DNA of 64,000 nt from Deltaproteobacteria bacterium (GTDB lineage Bacteria; Desulfobacterota; Syntrophorhabdia; Syntrophorhabdales; Syntrophorhabdaceae): contig JAKPCK010000130.1 in NCBI GenBank assembly GCA_029553295.1, forward strand, positions 1-64,000, written 5' to 3'. Under the pieces are notes generated by a model that saw nothing but the letters and a program-made list of their open reading frames with translations, ran no database searches and was not told the origin of the DNA. The translations under genes and the position numbers were made by a program. Of this stretch, positions 55,940 to 64,000 are shown piece after piece. Positions within the stretch are counted from its first letter, which is position 1, and each line of letters begins with the position of its first letter.

Positions 55940-56629
55940 TCAACCCTCCTGTTTCAGTTCGATTGTCTCTACCTTTACCCTTGCCAGACCTTTTTTATAG
56001 AATCCGAGCTTTTTTGCAGCCCCGGCAGAGACATCGATGATTCTATTACCTGAGTCAGGGTTGTAGTCGCTGGGAAAAGGTCCACGGTCATTAACCCTCA
56101 ATATGACCCACCTGTTGTTTTCCAGATTAGTTACCTTTACATGAGTTGGCAGGGGAAGATACCTGTGCGCTGCTGTCATGCCATTGGGGTCAAAGACCTC
56201 GCCGTTTGCAGTCATTGCACCCTTGTTGTTTTTCACTGTCTCATACCCATACCATGATGCAATGCCGGTCTCCTCGTATGTCTTTGCTGCCTCAACAGAC
56301 ATGGGGTAGTATGTCTTTCCCTTAACCGTGTAAGGGGCGTTTTTTACCCTCCCCTTTCTTATAGCCTCTTTTGGTGCCATGCCGTCTATTGTCTCTATAT
56401 CTTTATTGGTAAGAGACCAATCAATGGGTGCCTTTGCCACCTTGAAGGTAAATTTCCCTACTGTGTATACGAGACTGGTTGTCCCTGCTGTAAGCTCATA
56501 TGCACCCTTTACACCGTAGTAGGTAACCTTTACAGTCCCTTTAACAATCTTATAAGGCGTTTTAACAGCAGAGCAACTGCTCAGTGTGAGAAGGATAAAT
56601 ACAAGACAAAGGACAATAAATGTGCGCAT
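55940..56629 (-). CDS. rlpA: RlpA-type septal ring lipoprotein
   Basis: This 229-residue lipoprotein has a leader ending in LTLSSC (lipobox) and a C-terminal RlpA double-psi barrel: TGIASWYGYE, MTANGEVFDPNGMTAAHRYLPLPT, RVNDRGPFPS, RIIDVSAGAAKKLGF. The central residues (~45-95) form an extra linker. RlpA proteins degrade denuded glycan at the septum or bind it. SPOR repeats are absent. The gene is followed on the minus strand by nothing else; its 3' end converges with the MoaD-like gene. Confidence 0.88.
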   Translation of the reverse strand: MRTFIVLCLVFILLTLSSCSAVKTPYKIVKGTVKVTYYGVKGAYELTAGTTSLVYTVGKFTFKVAKAPIDWSLTNKDIETIDGMAPKEAIRKGRVKNAPYTVKGKTYYPMSVEAAKTYEETGIASWYGYETVKNNKGAMTANGEVFDPNGMTAAHRYLPLPTHVKVTNLENNRWVILRVNDRGPFPSDYNPDSGNRIIDVSAGAAKKLGFYKKGLARVKVETIELKQEG

Positions 56630-56673
56630 CCTCTCCTTTCAGGGCATTGGGCCTTAATTTTCATTGTTCAAAC

Positions 56674-57174
56674 CTATCTACCTCCATCGATAATTGCCTG
56701 CCCACGTGAGGTAAAGGATACAGCCTGCTGGTTTCTTCTTCCTATCATTATAGACTCTATAATAGGCGGGTTCACCTGTGCATTTGATGTCCACTTAACA
56801 ATAAAATTTGCCCCTGAACCGCCTTTGTAATCCGATTCCTTGATTATAAATCGGGTTGAGGCATTAACCCCAAGCCGCATGGGGGTATTTAAATATTTTT
56901 TAAGTAGTTCGCCTTTTGTATCATAGTAGTTGACCTCATTAATTGTAATAGGGTTTGTCTGGTCTATATTTCTGATGCTTACAGTTACAGCGAGGTATAT
57001 TGGTATCTCCCTGTCACCATAATATATATGGGAATAGGCAGGCACATAAACAGTCTGTCCTTTTGAGAGCCTAATATCCTGCTGAGCGAAACTATTGACA
57101 GCTATGAAGAAGATTGCAGAAAGAACAATTAAAGAGACGGGTATTGGTTTGGTGAATCTTTTGGTATATATCAT
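56674..57174 (-). CDS. DUF3124-family exported protein
   Basis: This 166-residue protein starts at ATG 57174, preceded by GGGGTG; an upstream ATG (57207) would add 11 residues before the signal peptide. Signal peptide at ~10-30 (LIVLSAIFFIAVNSFAQ). The mature part (TVYVPAYSHIYYGD; VTVSIRNID) is beta-rich and matches my memory of DUF3124. Role unknown. It is 44 bases upstream of rlpA in the leftward order. Confidence 0.75.
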   Translation of the reverse strand: MIYTKRFTKPIPVSLIVLSAIFFIAVNSFAQQDIRLSKGQTVYVPAYSHIYYGDREIPIYLAVTVSIRNIDQTNPITINEVNYYDTKGELLKKYLNTPMRLGVNASTRFIIKESDYKGGSGANFIVKWTSNAQVNPPIIESIMIGRRNQQAVSFTSRGQAIIDGGR

Positions 57175-57308
57175 AAATGCACCCCTGTTTTTTGAATAAT
57201 AATACATATTTCAATAAAGCATGACAAAAGGTTGCCATAATATGCCAATTCCATCACGAAAATAATGTTATGTTTTGGCAGGTTTTATATATTATCATCT
57301 GACAAGGA

Positions 57309-57719
57309 TTATTTTGTCTGTTTCATTTTTTCATTCAGGTATTTACCCATCTTTATATCGGTGTCCTTTACATGTTTTGTCAGCCATTCCCTTAAAAACT
57401 CAAGAATAGGTGTATAGGGCGCATAGAATTCAACGCATGCCATCTCAAAGTCTAAGACATTCTTTATAAATTCACTGTGTTCCTTTTTGTGGCTAACAAA
57501 ATCAGGGTAATCATACTCAATCATATAGCTTTCTTCTGTCATGAAATGTTCATCAAAATATTTCTTTAATCTCATGATAGTCTCAAGGCAGATTTTATAT
57601 CGGTCTGCGGCATTGGAAACAGACTCAAAGAGGTTTATTGTTTCAATAAGGCCTTTATGCTGTTCATCTATATCTTTTATGCCCAATTCCAGGGACCCAT
57701 CCCATTTTATATAGTCCAT
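57309..57719 (-). CDS. Bacteriohemerythrin
   Basis: This 136-residue protein has a four-helix di-iron oxygen-binding site: His21 (DEQHKG), His58 and Glu62 (DEHFMTEE), His77 and His81 (HKKEH), His116 and Asp121 (KHVKDTD). It binds O2 in the cytoplasm for sensing, storage or detoxification in anaerobes. It follows a gene for a cyclase with its own hemerythrin domain (13-base gap), so it could share an oxygen response. Confidence 0.95.
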   Translation of the reverse strand: MDYIKWDGSLELGIKDIDEQHKGLIETINLFESVSNAADRYKICLETIMRLKKYFDEHFMTEESYMIEYDYPDFVSHKKEHSEFIKNVLDFEMACVEFYAPYTPILEFLREWLTKHVKDTDIKMGKYLNEKMKQTK

Positions 57720-57732
57720 TTTTCTTTTCTCC

Positions 57733-59022
57733 TTAATGCTTCATCCTCAGGAATCTCCCGAGATGCCTGTCAATTTTTACAGTGTGATTGACAAGCCAGT
57801 CCATAACAAGTATCTGTGTACGAAATAAAAGAAATGCCCTGTGGGTGTTGAGGTCTTTTTTTATCTCCTCCTTAAATGCAGTAAAATAGTTTGCAAACCT
57901 CCTGTGCTGTTCTATCTGGAGGTCCAGAAAGGGGTAGCCTGTTTCCACCATGAGCCTTTCCTCAGTGTTAAAGTGCTCAACCACATAATCACTGAGAAAC
58001 TCTATTATACTGTTTAACTGTGAATAGTCATCTGCCTTCCCTATGGCATCCACTAAACTGTTGGTGTGCTCGAAGAGACTGCGGTGCTGCTCGTCAATGA
58101 CAGGATTACCTATGGTAATGGAATCATCCCAGTGGACAACAAGCCCTACCTCGCCACTGCTTTCATGGATGCCTGTCTCTATAAACCTCTGACACCTCTC
58201 CTTATAGACCTGGGCAACAGTGTCATCAGGTGCCTCACAAAGACACTGAGAGAGCAGCTCCATTGCCTCGGGTATCTCTTTCAGGTGATAATGGGCAAGG
58301 GCCTCTTCAAATATACTTTTTGTTTTTTGCTTTGCCTCTCTCAAAAAAGGCGGGTCAGCATCAAATACCTCATAGACAGACTGGCACTGTTCTTTTCCCT
58401 TTACCTTGACACGGTCTATAAAACGGATACCATAGGCATACGGGTCACGGAGACTGTAGTATGTGTGTTCGCTTATAAGTATCGGTGTCTTATAGTTTTT
58501 TGTCATGGACTCAATGCGCGATGCAAGGTTAACTGCATCGCTGATAACCGTACTTTCCATGTGATGCCTGCCACCGATTATACCGAGCATCATGAGCCCT
58601 GTGTTGAGGCCTATGCCTATCTTAATAGGGGGTGACCCTGATCTTTGACGGTCATTATTAAAGATTTCAAGCTCATGGAGCATACCCACAGCCCCTCTTA
58701 TTGCTGAATCAGCATTCTTTGGGAAAAGGGCCATTATGGCATCGCCTATATATTTGTCTATAATACCCCCAGCGCTTGCTATAACAGGCTCCATCCTTTC
58801 AAGGTAGGAGTTTATGAATGAAAAGTTTTCCCTGGGGGTCATGCCCTCGGATAGGGATGTAAAATCCCTTATATCGGAAAAGAGGATTGTCATTGTTATC
58901 TCAATGTGGTCTCCGAGGCCGATGCCTGTAATTGCCTCTTTGCCCATTAACCTCAAGACCTCATCCGGGATGAAACGGCTGTATGCCTCTATGATTTTAT
59001 CTATTGATTCCCCTGAATCCAT
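57733..59022 (-). CDS. Class III nucleotide cyclase fused to a hemerythrin domain
   Basis: This 429-residue soluble protein has an N-terminal class III cyclase domain (~40-215): metal Asp residues in FSDIRDFT and IDKYIGDAIMALFP, plus VISDAVNLASRIE. A C-terminal hemerythrin domain (~295-425) carries DEQHRSLFEH, EHFNTEERLM, EQHRRF and HTVKIDRH, so the iron ligands appear complete. A helical tetratricopeptide-like linker (EEALAHYHLKEIPEAMELLSQ) joins them. It probably makes cAMP or cGMP in response to oxygen. It is encoded with a stand-alone hemerythrin and a ferritin-like protein. Confidence 0.9.
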   Translation of the reverse strand: MDSGESIDKIIEAYSRFIPDEVLRLMGKEAITGIGLGDHIEITMTILFSDIRDFTSLSEGMTPRENFSFINSYLERMEPVIASAGGIIDKYIGDAIMALFPKNADSAIRGAVGMLHELEIFNNDRQRSGSPPIKIGIGLNTGLMMLGIIGGRHHMESTVISDAVNLASRIESMTKNYKTPILISEHTYYSLRDPYAYGIRFIDRVKVKGKEQCQSVYEVFDADPPFLREAKQKTKSIFEEALAHYHLKEIPEAMELLSQCLCEAPDDTVAQVYKERCQRFIETGIHESSGEVGLVVHWDDSITIGNPVIDEQHRSLFEHTNSLVDAIGKADDYSQLNSIIEFLSDYVVEHFNTEERLMVETGYPFLDLQIEQHRRFANYFTAFKEEIKKDLNTHRAFLLFRTQILVMDWLVNHTVKIDRHLGRFLRMKH

Positions 59023-59031
59023 AATAAACCG

Positions 59032-59526
59032 CTATTTTTTTTGTTGTGTTAGTTCTTTAATCTTATTCAAAATCTTTTCTTTATGCCTTCCTGTATCATC
59101 TACTACCTTCTGCATCAGCGTTTTATATTCAATATCATTTGTTGAGACAATTTCACCATACCTGTCTTCAAGATACCCCTTTTCTATGTCGCTGGCAATA
59201 TAGAGCAGATTATCTTTTGATATCTCGCCTTTTTTTATCTTTTCGATCTTGCTTCTGATATCCGATAGGGTTGTCTCAATAGAAAAAACATTAAAAGGTC
59301 TGCCTTTTTCAAACCGTTCAGGTGATTTTGATATGGTTTGTATTATCTGATTGATGAATTGTGCATGTTTTATCTCGTCTCTCCATATTGAGAGCCAGAA
59401 TTCTGCATCTTCCTTCCAGGTGTTGGCACAGAGGCTGTACAATTCACCTATTGTCATCTCAAACATGGCCATTTTTTTAAGGACCTCTAATATCCCTGAC
59501 AACTCACCTGACACCTTTATATTCAT
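59032..59526 (-). CDS. Ferritin-like/rubrerythrin-like protein
   Basis: This 164-residue helical protein has Glu/His pairs in a ferritin-like spacing: FEMTIGELYSLCA, WRDEIKHAQFI, IEKGYLEDRYGE and TGRHKEKI. Two such pairs form a di-iron site in rubrerythrin-type proteins. No rubredoxin domain is seen. It is upstream of the cyclase-hemerythrin gene with a 9-base gap, fitting an oxygen/peroxide or iron response. Its substrate cannot be read from the sequence. Confidence 0.68.
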   Translation of the reverse strand: MNIKVSGELSGILEVLKKMAMFEMTIGELYSLCANTWKEDAEFWLSIWRDEIKHAQFINQIIQTISKSPERFEKGRPFNVFSIETTLSDIRSKIEKIKKGEISKDNLLYIASDIEKGYLEDRYGEIVSTNDIEYKTLMQKVVDDTGRHKEKILNKIKELTQQKK

Positions 59527-59652
59527 GGTAATTCCCCTTTTTTATTTTATAGCACAAAAAAAGCCCTACAGAAACTATACAAAATGGAGGCTTTCAAATA
59601 AACATTTTTTTTGCTAAAATTGATATACAAAATCAATAAAGGGGAGGTCAAG

Positions 59653-60003
59653 GTGAAGATAACCAATCTTGAGAAGACTCCAAAGACAAAGATGGATATG
59701 GAGGGTGCTAAGGATACCTATAAACAGATACCAATATCTGCAGCAGATGGGACACCAAATTTTTCTTTTCGTGTTTTCACCATTATGCCTGGGGGTCATA
59801 CGCCCTATCACACCCATGAATTTGAGCATATAAACTATATTATCGAGGGCGAGGGTGCTGTTGTCAGGGCAGATGGTTCTCAACAAACTGTTTCGAAAGG
59901 GGATTTTGTCCTAATTATGCCTGGTGAGAGACACCAGTACAGAAATAAGGCTGGTGACAGGGCACTTGTAATTATCTGTGCTGTCCCCAAGGAGTATGAA
60001 TAG
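59653..60003 (+). CDS. Single-domain cupin protein
   Basis: This 116-residue protein starts at GTG 59653, preceded by GGGGAGG 5 bases before; an in-frame ATG at 59611 has no site. The first cupin motif is PGGHTPYHTHEFEHINYIIEG (two His, Glu and His for a metal), followed by GDFVLIMPGERHQYRN (second motif His). Such small cupins bind a metal and may act as sensors or enzymes. It is alone on this strand in the 59.6-60 kb gap. Confidence 0.87.
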   Translation: MKITNLEKTPKTKMDMEGAKDTYKQIPISAADGTPNFSFRVFTIMPGGHTPYHTHEFEHINYIIEGEGAVVRADGSQQTVSKGDFVLIMPGERHQYRNKAGDRALVIICAVPKEYE

Positions 60004-60315
60004 ATAGAGGCTATTTTTCCCGACTTTAATGGTTATTTTGATAATTTACTGATTTTAAATGAGTTTATTTTTTCAATAGGAACTACTTTTTCTATTCTAA
60101 CTGGATATTTTTTGTTGTTTTTAGTTAGCTTATCTTGAATGAAACATGAGAGATTTTAATCCCCGTTGTTTGATATATTTTTTTGCGTCTTCTGTTATTG
60201 CTGAGGCATGCCATAGAGTTATTCTGTTTCAATATGCTTTAATATGCTTAGCTGCACAGAGGCAAGAATTTCCCTTATCCTTTCCGCTGAATATGGTTTT
60301 CTGTATCTTTAATGT
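60004..60315. other. Intergenic region with a possible gene remnant
   Basis: This 312-base AT-rich stretch contains no complete gene. On the minus strand a frame of about 32 residues ending at 60130 reads WHASAITEDAKKYIKQRGLK and looks protein-like, but it is closed upstream by a stop. A separate 29-residue frame in the 60240-60300 area (RYRKPYSAERIREILAS) is in another phase. Both could be relics of a decayed gene; I cannot identify it. Confidence 0.35.
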
Positions 60316-60966
60316 CTAAAATTCCTGTGTTATCCTTGCATCGCATATATAGAGGCCTGCAGAAGAGACAAAAACAGGGTTCATATCCATCTCCTTGACC
60401 TCGCTGTGCCTTGTTATGAATTGGGAGACCTCTACGAGGAAGTCCTCTATGAGATTGATATCCATGTCCCTCTGACGTTTACTTGTGAGTATCCTGTAGG
60501 CAGACAACTCCTCTATCATGTCCCTTGCATCTTTCTTGTTTATGGGAATAATACGAAAGGATACATCTTTGATGGCCTCAACAAAAATGCCGCCCAGCCC
60601 AAACATAATAACAGGGCCGAACTGTGAATCCCTGTGTACACCCACAATAGTCTCAATACCCCTTCCAGGCATCTGCACCATAATCCCATCAAGGTCTTTC
60701 CCAGGGTATGCTGTCTTGAAATTCATTTCAAGCTCTCTAAATGCCTCTTTTGCATCAGAGGGATTATTTATGGGGTATCTTACGCCATCTATATCTGTCT
60801 TGTGGATAACATGGGATGAGGAGACCTTCATGGAGACAGGGAAACCTATCTCAGAGGCAATACGCACTGCATCATCCTCATCTTTTGCTAATCTGCTTTT
60901 CAGGACATTAAAACCCTCTTTTTCGAGGAGATAAAGGGCATCTACATTGAGGATTAGTCTCTCCAT
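60316..60966 (-). CDS. ADP-forming acyl-CoA synthetase beta subunit (ATP-grasp)
   Basis: This 216-residue ATP-grasp subunit forms an acyl-CoA synthetase with the CoA-binding alpha subunit encoded next (13-base overlap). The motifs are LEKEGFNVLKSRLAKDEDDAV near the start, GFPVSMKVSSSHVIHKTDIDGV, and FGPVIMFGLGGIFVEAIKDVSFRI. In acetogens, syntrophs and archaea the enzyme couples acyl-CoA breakdown to ATP formation. The substrate acyl group is not defined by sequence. Confidence 0.9.
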   Translation of the reverse strand: MERLILNVDALYLLEKEGFNVLKSRLAKDEDDAVRIASEIGFPVSMKVSSSHVIHKTDIDGVRYPINNPSDAKEAFRELEMNFKTAYPGKDLDGIMVQMPGRGIETIVGVHRDSQFGPVIMFGLGGIFVEAIKDVSFRIIPINKKDARDMIEELSAYRILTSKRQRDMDINLIEDFLVEVSQFITRHSEVKEMDMNPVFVSSAGLYICDARITQEF

Positions 60967-62363
60967 CTATTCCCGTCCATTGTGAGGTTTGCCTTCCAGA
61001 GATTTGCCATAGCCTTTGCAGCCCTCTCCGGTGTATGTAAGATAGCAAGGCCCTTTTGACCATCCATCTTCTCTATATCTTCATCCCATACCCCGGCAGG
61101 GGCAGTAAAACATGCTATAACAGGTTTTTTAAAGGGCTCGATATTATGAAGGAGCATGGCCATCCTTCTTGTTAATTCAAGGTTTGCCGATGCGAACATG
61201 GCAATGAATATGACACCATCTGTGTCACTGTCCTCAAGGACTGCTTCGAGGATATTGAGCATTGTCTCAGGACTATACCAGGCAGGACCCATGTCCACAG
61301 GGTTTGTCCTTATTGCCACAGGCGGCAGGAGTGTATTTATCCTGTCCTGGGTCTCTGAAGAAAATCGGGAAAGCCTAAGCCCCTCTTTTTCCATGGCATC
61401 TGCTGCAATAATCCCTGGTCCAGCCTGACCTGACAGGACTGCTATACGAGGCCCCTTAATGGGCGCACATATATCAAGGACCTTTGCTGTATCAATGAGT
61501 TCCTCTGCAGATTTGACCTCAAGGATACCTGACTGTCTGAGTGCACCTCTCCATATATTATAGTTCCCGGCTAGAGAGCCTGTATGAAATCTGCTCGCAC
61601 TGTCACCCTTTTCACTCTTACCTGCCTTGAATGCAATGATTGGTTTTTTTGTCCCTGCTGATTTTATGGTCTCAAAAAGCTTTCTGGGCTCATCAATGCC
61701 CTCTATATAAAGGGCAATCACCCTTGTTGATTTATCTTCTTTTAGGAAATACCCTAAGGCCTCGGGAAAATCAATATTCACGCGGTTTCCGAGGCTCATG
61801 AGCTTTGCCATACCCAGCCTCTCTTCCATGGCAAGGAACCCGCAGAGATGGCAGAAACCACCGCTTTGACTTATGAGGGTTACGCCCCCTTTTTTGATAA
61901 GGGAGAATTCATAGGTGAAGGATGCATTAACCCGGTCTGTAAGGTTTACAAATCCAAAGGTGTTAGGTCCTATTATAGGTATCTGGTATCCCTCGGCAAT
62001 GTCCTTTATCTCTTGTTCCAGGATCTCGCCCTGGAAATCCTCGATCTCCTTGTATCCTGCTGTGATAAGGACAACACCCTTTACATTTTTCTCTCCGCAT
62101 TCATGCAATACAGAAGGGACCATCCCTGCAGGGACAGCAACAATGCCCAGGTCTATCTCCTGCTGAATATCCTTTATGTTTGGGTATGTCTTTATGCCCC
62201 AGATGGTGTCTGCCCTGGGATTTACAGGGTAAATAGGGCCTCTGTAGCCTCCTTTTACAAGGCTCTTCATTACGTGATAACCGAGTTTTTCAAAACTGTC
62301 AGATGCCCCTATCACAGCTACAGATTCAGGGGAAAAAAGTTTTTTAAGCCTCTCGATCTTCAT
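60954..62363 (-). CDS. ADP-forming acyl-CoA synthetase alpha subunit (CoA-binding)
   Basis: This 469-residue protein has the CoA-binding Rossmann start (FSPESVAVIGASDSFEKLGYHV), the succinyl-CoA synthetase-like middle, and FHTGSLAGNYNIWRGALRQSG with the phospho-accepting His. ATP is made or used with its beta partner. The arrangement of separate alpha and beta chains is the archaeal/anaerobe type. It is followed upstream by the PAS kinase gene on the same strand (12-base gap). Confidence 0.92.
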   Translation of the reverse strand: MKIERLKKLFSPESVAVIGASDSFEKLGYHVMKSLVKGGYRGPIYPVNPRADTIWGIKTYPNIKDIQQEIDLGIVAVPAGMVPSVLHECGEKNVKGVVLITAGYKEIEDFQGEILEQEIKDIAEGYQIPIIGPNTFGFVNLTDRVNASFTYEFSLIKKGGVTLISQSGGFCHLCGFLAMEERLGMAKLMSLGNRVNIDFPEALGYFLKEDKSTRVIALYIEGIDEPRKLFETIKSAGTKKPIIAFKAGKSEKGDSASRFHTGSLAGNYNIWRGALRQSGILEVKSAEELIDTAKVLDICAPIKGPRIAVLSGQAGPGIIAADAMEKEGLRLSRFSSETQDRINTLLPPVAIRTNPVDMGPAWYSPETMLNILEAVLEDSDTDGVIFIAMFASANLELTRRMAMLLHNIEPFKKPVIACFTAPAGVWDEDIEKMDGQKGLAILHTPERAAKAMANLWKANLTMDGNRWRD

Positions 62364-62375
62364 CTTCTAATGCAG

Positions 62376-63491
62376 TCAGACCCGTGCTGTATCCATCAGG
62401 ACATCCAGATTCTTAGGGATGGAAAACCAGAACCTGCTCCCTTTTCCCGGTTGACTCTCCACTGATATTATCCCATGGTGTGCCTCTATTATAGCCCTTG
62501 CAATGGAAAGGCCTAAGCCTGAGCCCTCACCATCCCTGTTTACCCTGTGGAATGCATCAAATATATACGATAGATCCTTCTCATGGATCCCTATACCTGT
62601 ATCTGAGACCTCAACAATTGTATTGCCGGCATCAGATGAAGCCCTGACTATTACCCTCCCCCCTTCTTCAGTATATTTTATTGCATTGTCTATGAGATTA
62701 GACAATACCCTGTCTATCATCTCGGCATCAGCAGGGATAATAAAGCTATCACCTTTTTTATATTCAAAAGAAATCTGGATACCCTTTTTTTCAGCCTCTA
62801 TCTTTATCATCTCAATCTGTTTTTTTATGGCCTCCTCTATATTATACCGGGTAAGTATGGGCTTGTATTCCTTTCTATCAAACCTGGAAAAATCCAGGAA
62901 ATCTGTGATTAACCTCTTCAGTTTTTTTGTTGCCCTCTCAATAATATCTACGTAGTCTCTCTGTTTTTCTGTTAATGGCCCTGCCTTTTCTGCCAGAAGT
63001 CGCATCAAAAACCCCTCTGCAGCCACGATGGGGTTCTTCATATCATGGGCAAACATGGACAGGAGGTTTTTTCTCTCTTTTTCCAGCCTCTTTATCTCTG
63101 TTATATCCCTGAATAGTTCAGCACCACCAATAAACTCGCCGGAGATGTCGAAAAGAGGAAAGGCTACAACAACCACATCAATCCTGCTGCCGTTTTTTCT
63201 TTTCAGTTCTGTTTCTATGGCGACGGAGGGGGTATGTTTGTCAAATATGGCCCTGAATATAGGACAGGACCCCTTATCTACTGAGCCGTGGATTATCTCA
63301 AAGTGTGGCCTGCCTATGACCTCATCTTTTTTATAGCCTGTCAATTCCTCGGCTACCTGATTGAAATCATGGATATTACCGTTTTTATCGAGGAGTGTAA
63401 AACCTATAGGCAGGTTATCTATTATCATTTTATGGATATGGGGTGCTGATAATAACGATTGATTAATTATGGGTTTGTCATCATTATCCAT
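62376..63491 (-). CDS. PAS-domain sensor histidine kinase
   Basis: This 371-residue soluble kinase has a PAS domain (~20-130, IIDNLPIGFTLLDKNGNIHDFN) and a PAC-like segment with DITEIKRLEKERK. The H-box is FAHDMKNPIVAAEG (His near 146), with N-box NLIDNAIKYTEEGG, G1 DTGIGIHEKD and G2 GSGLGLSIARAI. No transmembrane segment, so it senses a cytoplasmic signal. No response regulator gene is next to it. It is upstream of the acyl-CoA synthetase pair and may control it. Confidence 0.94.
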   Translation of the reverse strand: MDNDDKPIINQSLLSAPHIHKMIIDNLPIGFTLLDKNGNIHDFNQVAEELTGYKKDEVIGRPHFEIIHGSVDKGSCPIFRAIFDKHTPSVAIETELKRKNGSRIDVVVVAFPLFDISGEFIGGAELFRDITEIKRLEKERKNLLSMFAHDMKNPIVAAEGFLMRLLAEKAGPLTEKQRDYVDIIERATKKLKRLITDFLDFSRFDRKEYKPILTRYNIEEAIKKQIEMIKIEAEKKGIQISFEYKKGDSFIIPADAEMIDRVLSNLIDNAIKYTEEGGRVIVRASSDAGNTIVEVSDTGIGIHEKDLSYIFDAFHRVNRDGEGSGLGLSIARAIIEAHHGIISVESQPGKGSRFWFSIPKNLDVLMDTARV

Positions 63492-63667
63492 GTTTTCTTT
63501 CCATCAATACAGAGCTTTCAGGTATCTTACACCTTATAGCTATAATTTTCCTTTTTTTACCAGAGGACTGTCAAGGCTTTTATAGGAAATTTCTTGATAT
63601 GGGGACACCCCCGCTAATGCAGGGTAGCTTTTGTATTTTAAAAGTTTTAGTCTATAGCCTGCCTTTA

Positions 63668-63681
63668 AGACCGTACGGTCT
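63668..63681. promoter_or_regulatory. Perfect 14-base palindrome, TetR-type operator candidate
   Basis: AGACCGTACGGTCT is a perfect dyad of the AGACCG-N2-CGGTCT form used by many TetR-family repressors. It ends 12 bases before the -35 of the promoter ahead of acsC. No TetR gene is visible in this window. Confidence 0.5.
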
Positions 63682-63693
63682 AAATGGATATGC

Positions 63694-63722
63694 TTGCTTT
63701 ATACACTGTAATTTTTTATAAT
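63694..63722 (+). promoter_or_regulatory. Sigma-70-type promoter for acsC/cdhE
   Basis: TTGCTT (63694-63699) is followed after 17 bases by a perfect TATAAT (63717-63722). The predicted start of transcription is about 58 bases before the ATG at 63787. Confidence 0.55.
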
Positions 63723-63786
63723 CCATAGACTATGTATGAAGACACCTGCCCAGGCAGATGTAATAAATAAAATAAGGGAGAATACA

Positions 63787-64000
63787 ATGGCGCTAACCGG
63801 GATACAGATTTTCAAACTTCTTCCAAAGACAAACTGCGGAGATTGTAAATATCCTACATGCCTTGCCTTTGCCATGGCCCTTGCTGCAGGCAAGGCAGAG
63901 CTTGATGCCTGCCCCCATGTATCCCAAGATGCACGGGAACAGCTATCCGATGCCAGTGCCCCGCCCATAAGACAGTTGACCATTGGCACAGGTGATTATG
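63787..64000 (+). CDS. acsC: Corrinoid iron-sulfur protein large subunit AcsC/CdhE, N-terminal part (runs off window)
   Basis: Only the first 71 codons are present. ALTGIQIFKLLPKTNCGDCKYPTCLAFAMALAAGKAELDACP contains the four Cys (C17, C20, C25, C42) of the [4Fe-4S] domain found at the start of the large subunit of the corrinoid iron-sulfur protein, which shuttles methyl groups between tetrahydrofolate and CO dehydrogenase/acetyl-CoA synthase. A GGGAG site precedes the ATG. The rest of the acetyl-CoA pathway cluster would lie to the right. Confidence 0.9.
   Translation, partial: MALTGIQIFKLLPKTNCGDCKYPTCLAFAMALAAGKAELDACPHVSQDAREQLSDASAPPIRQLTIGTGDY

Noticed and set aside
1-64000. CRISPR arrays, insertion sequences, prophage genes, tRNA or rRNA genes
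   Set aside because: I saw no direct-repeat/spacer pattern, transposase motif, phage protein or tRNA cloverleaf on either strand.

Overview
The window looks like the chromosome of an anaerobic, Gram-negative, sulfite/sulfate-reducing bacterium. The evidence is a near-complete dissimilatory sulfite reductase operon (dsrA-dsrB-dsrD-like-dsrN-YHS-dsrC-dsrM-dsrK-RsbRD-dsrM-dsrK-dsrJ-dsrO-dsrP), the start of a corrinoid iron-sulfur protein gene of the acetyl-CoA pathway, an ADP-forming acyl-CoA synthetase pair, an aldehyde:ferredoxin oxidoreductase, and many outer-membrane and lipoprotein genes. The presence of a DsrD-like protein and dsrMKJOP fits the reductive direction. A lineage in or near Desulfobacterota/Nitrospirota is my inference; no rRNA or tRNA gene is present to test it.

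Layout. 0-3 kb: nitrogen module with the start of a divergent NifA-like activator gene, a sigma-54 promoter, a TorF-like porin, amtB, and a glnK interrupted by one in-frame stop. 3-14.5 kb: amide-nitrogen genes, namely a three-gene glutamate synthase with unusual domain grouping, carA, carB and glutamine-dependent nadE. 14.6-27.2 kb: the dsr operon, with two DsrMK pairs and two unusual inserted genes (a YHS-domain protein and an RsbRD-type protein). 27.2-36.4 kb: a HAD hydrolase; an AT-rich cassette of an unrecognised 804-residue protein, a phosphatidylserine decarboxylase-like protein and an Lgt-like membrane protein; an EAL-CBS-GGDEF regulator; and a porin.

36.7-46.4 kb: two small conserved proteins, then a nine-gene leftward run: cstA, a small paralogous protein, two ArsA/Get3-like ATPases, purE, a P1 peptidase, a sirtuin, manC and comM. 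46.5-53.2 kb: a D,D-carboxypeptidase, an M48 protease with a helical repeat tail, and an outer-membrane barrel paired with a large FecR/adhesin-like exoprotein. 53.2-56 kb: an AOR-type tungsten enzyme with two ubiquitin-fold-like partners. 56-60 kb: RlpA, a DUF3124 protein, and an oxygen/iron module (hemerythrin, cyclase-hemerythrin fusion, ferritin-like protein). 60-64 kb: a cupin, acyl-CoA synthetase beta and alpha, a PAS histidine kinase, and a promoter with a TetR-like palindrome ahead of acsC/cdhE, which runs off the end.

The strongest candidates for undescribed biology are (i) the CstA / small protein / paired ArsA-like ATPase cluster, in which one ATPase carries Asn at the position of the catalytic switch-I Asp of Get3 and the small protein has a paralogue 7 kb away; (ii) the unknown / PSD-like / Lgt-like lipid cassette; and (iii) the dsr operon with duplicated DsrMK and inserted YHS and RsbRD genes. 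All homology calls here are by eye from sequence motifs.
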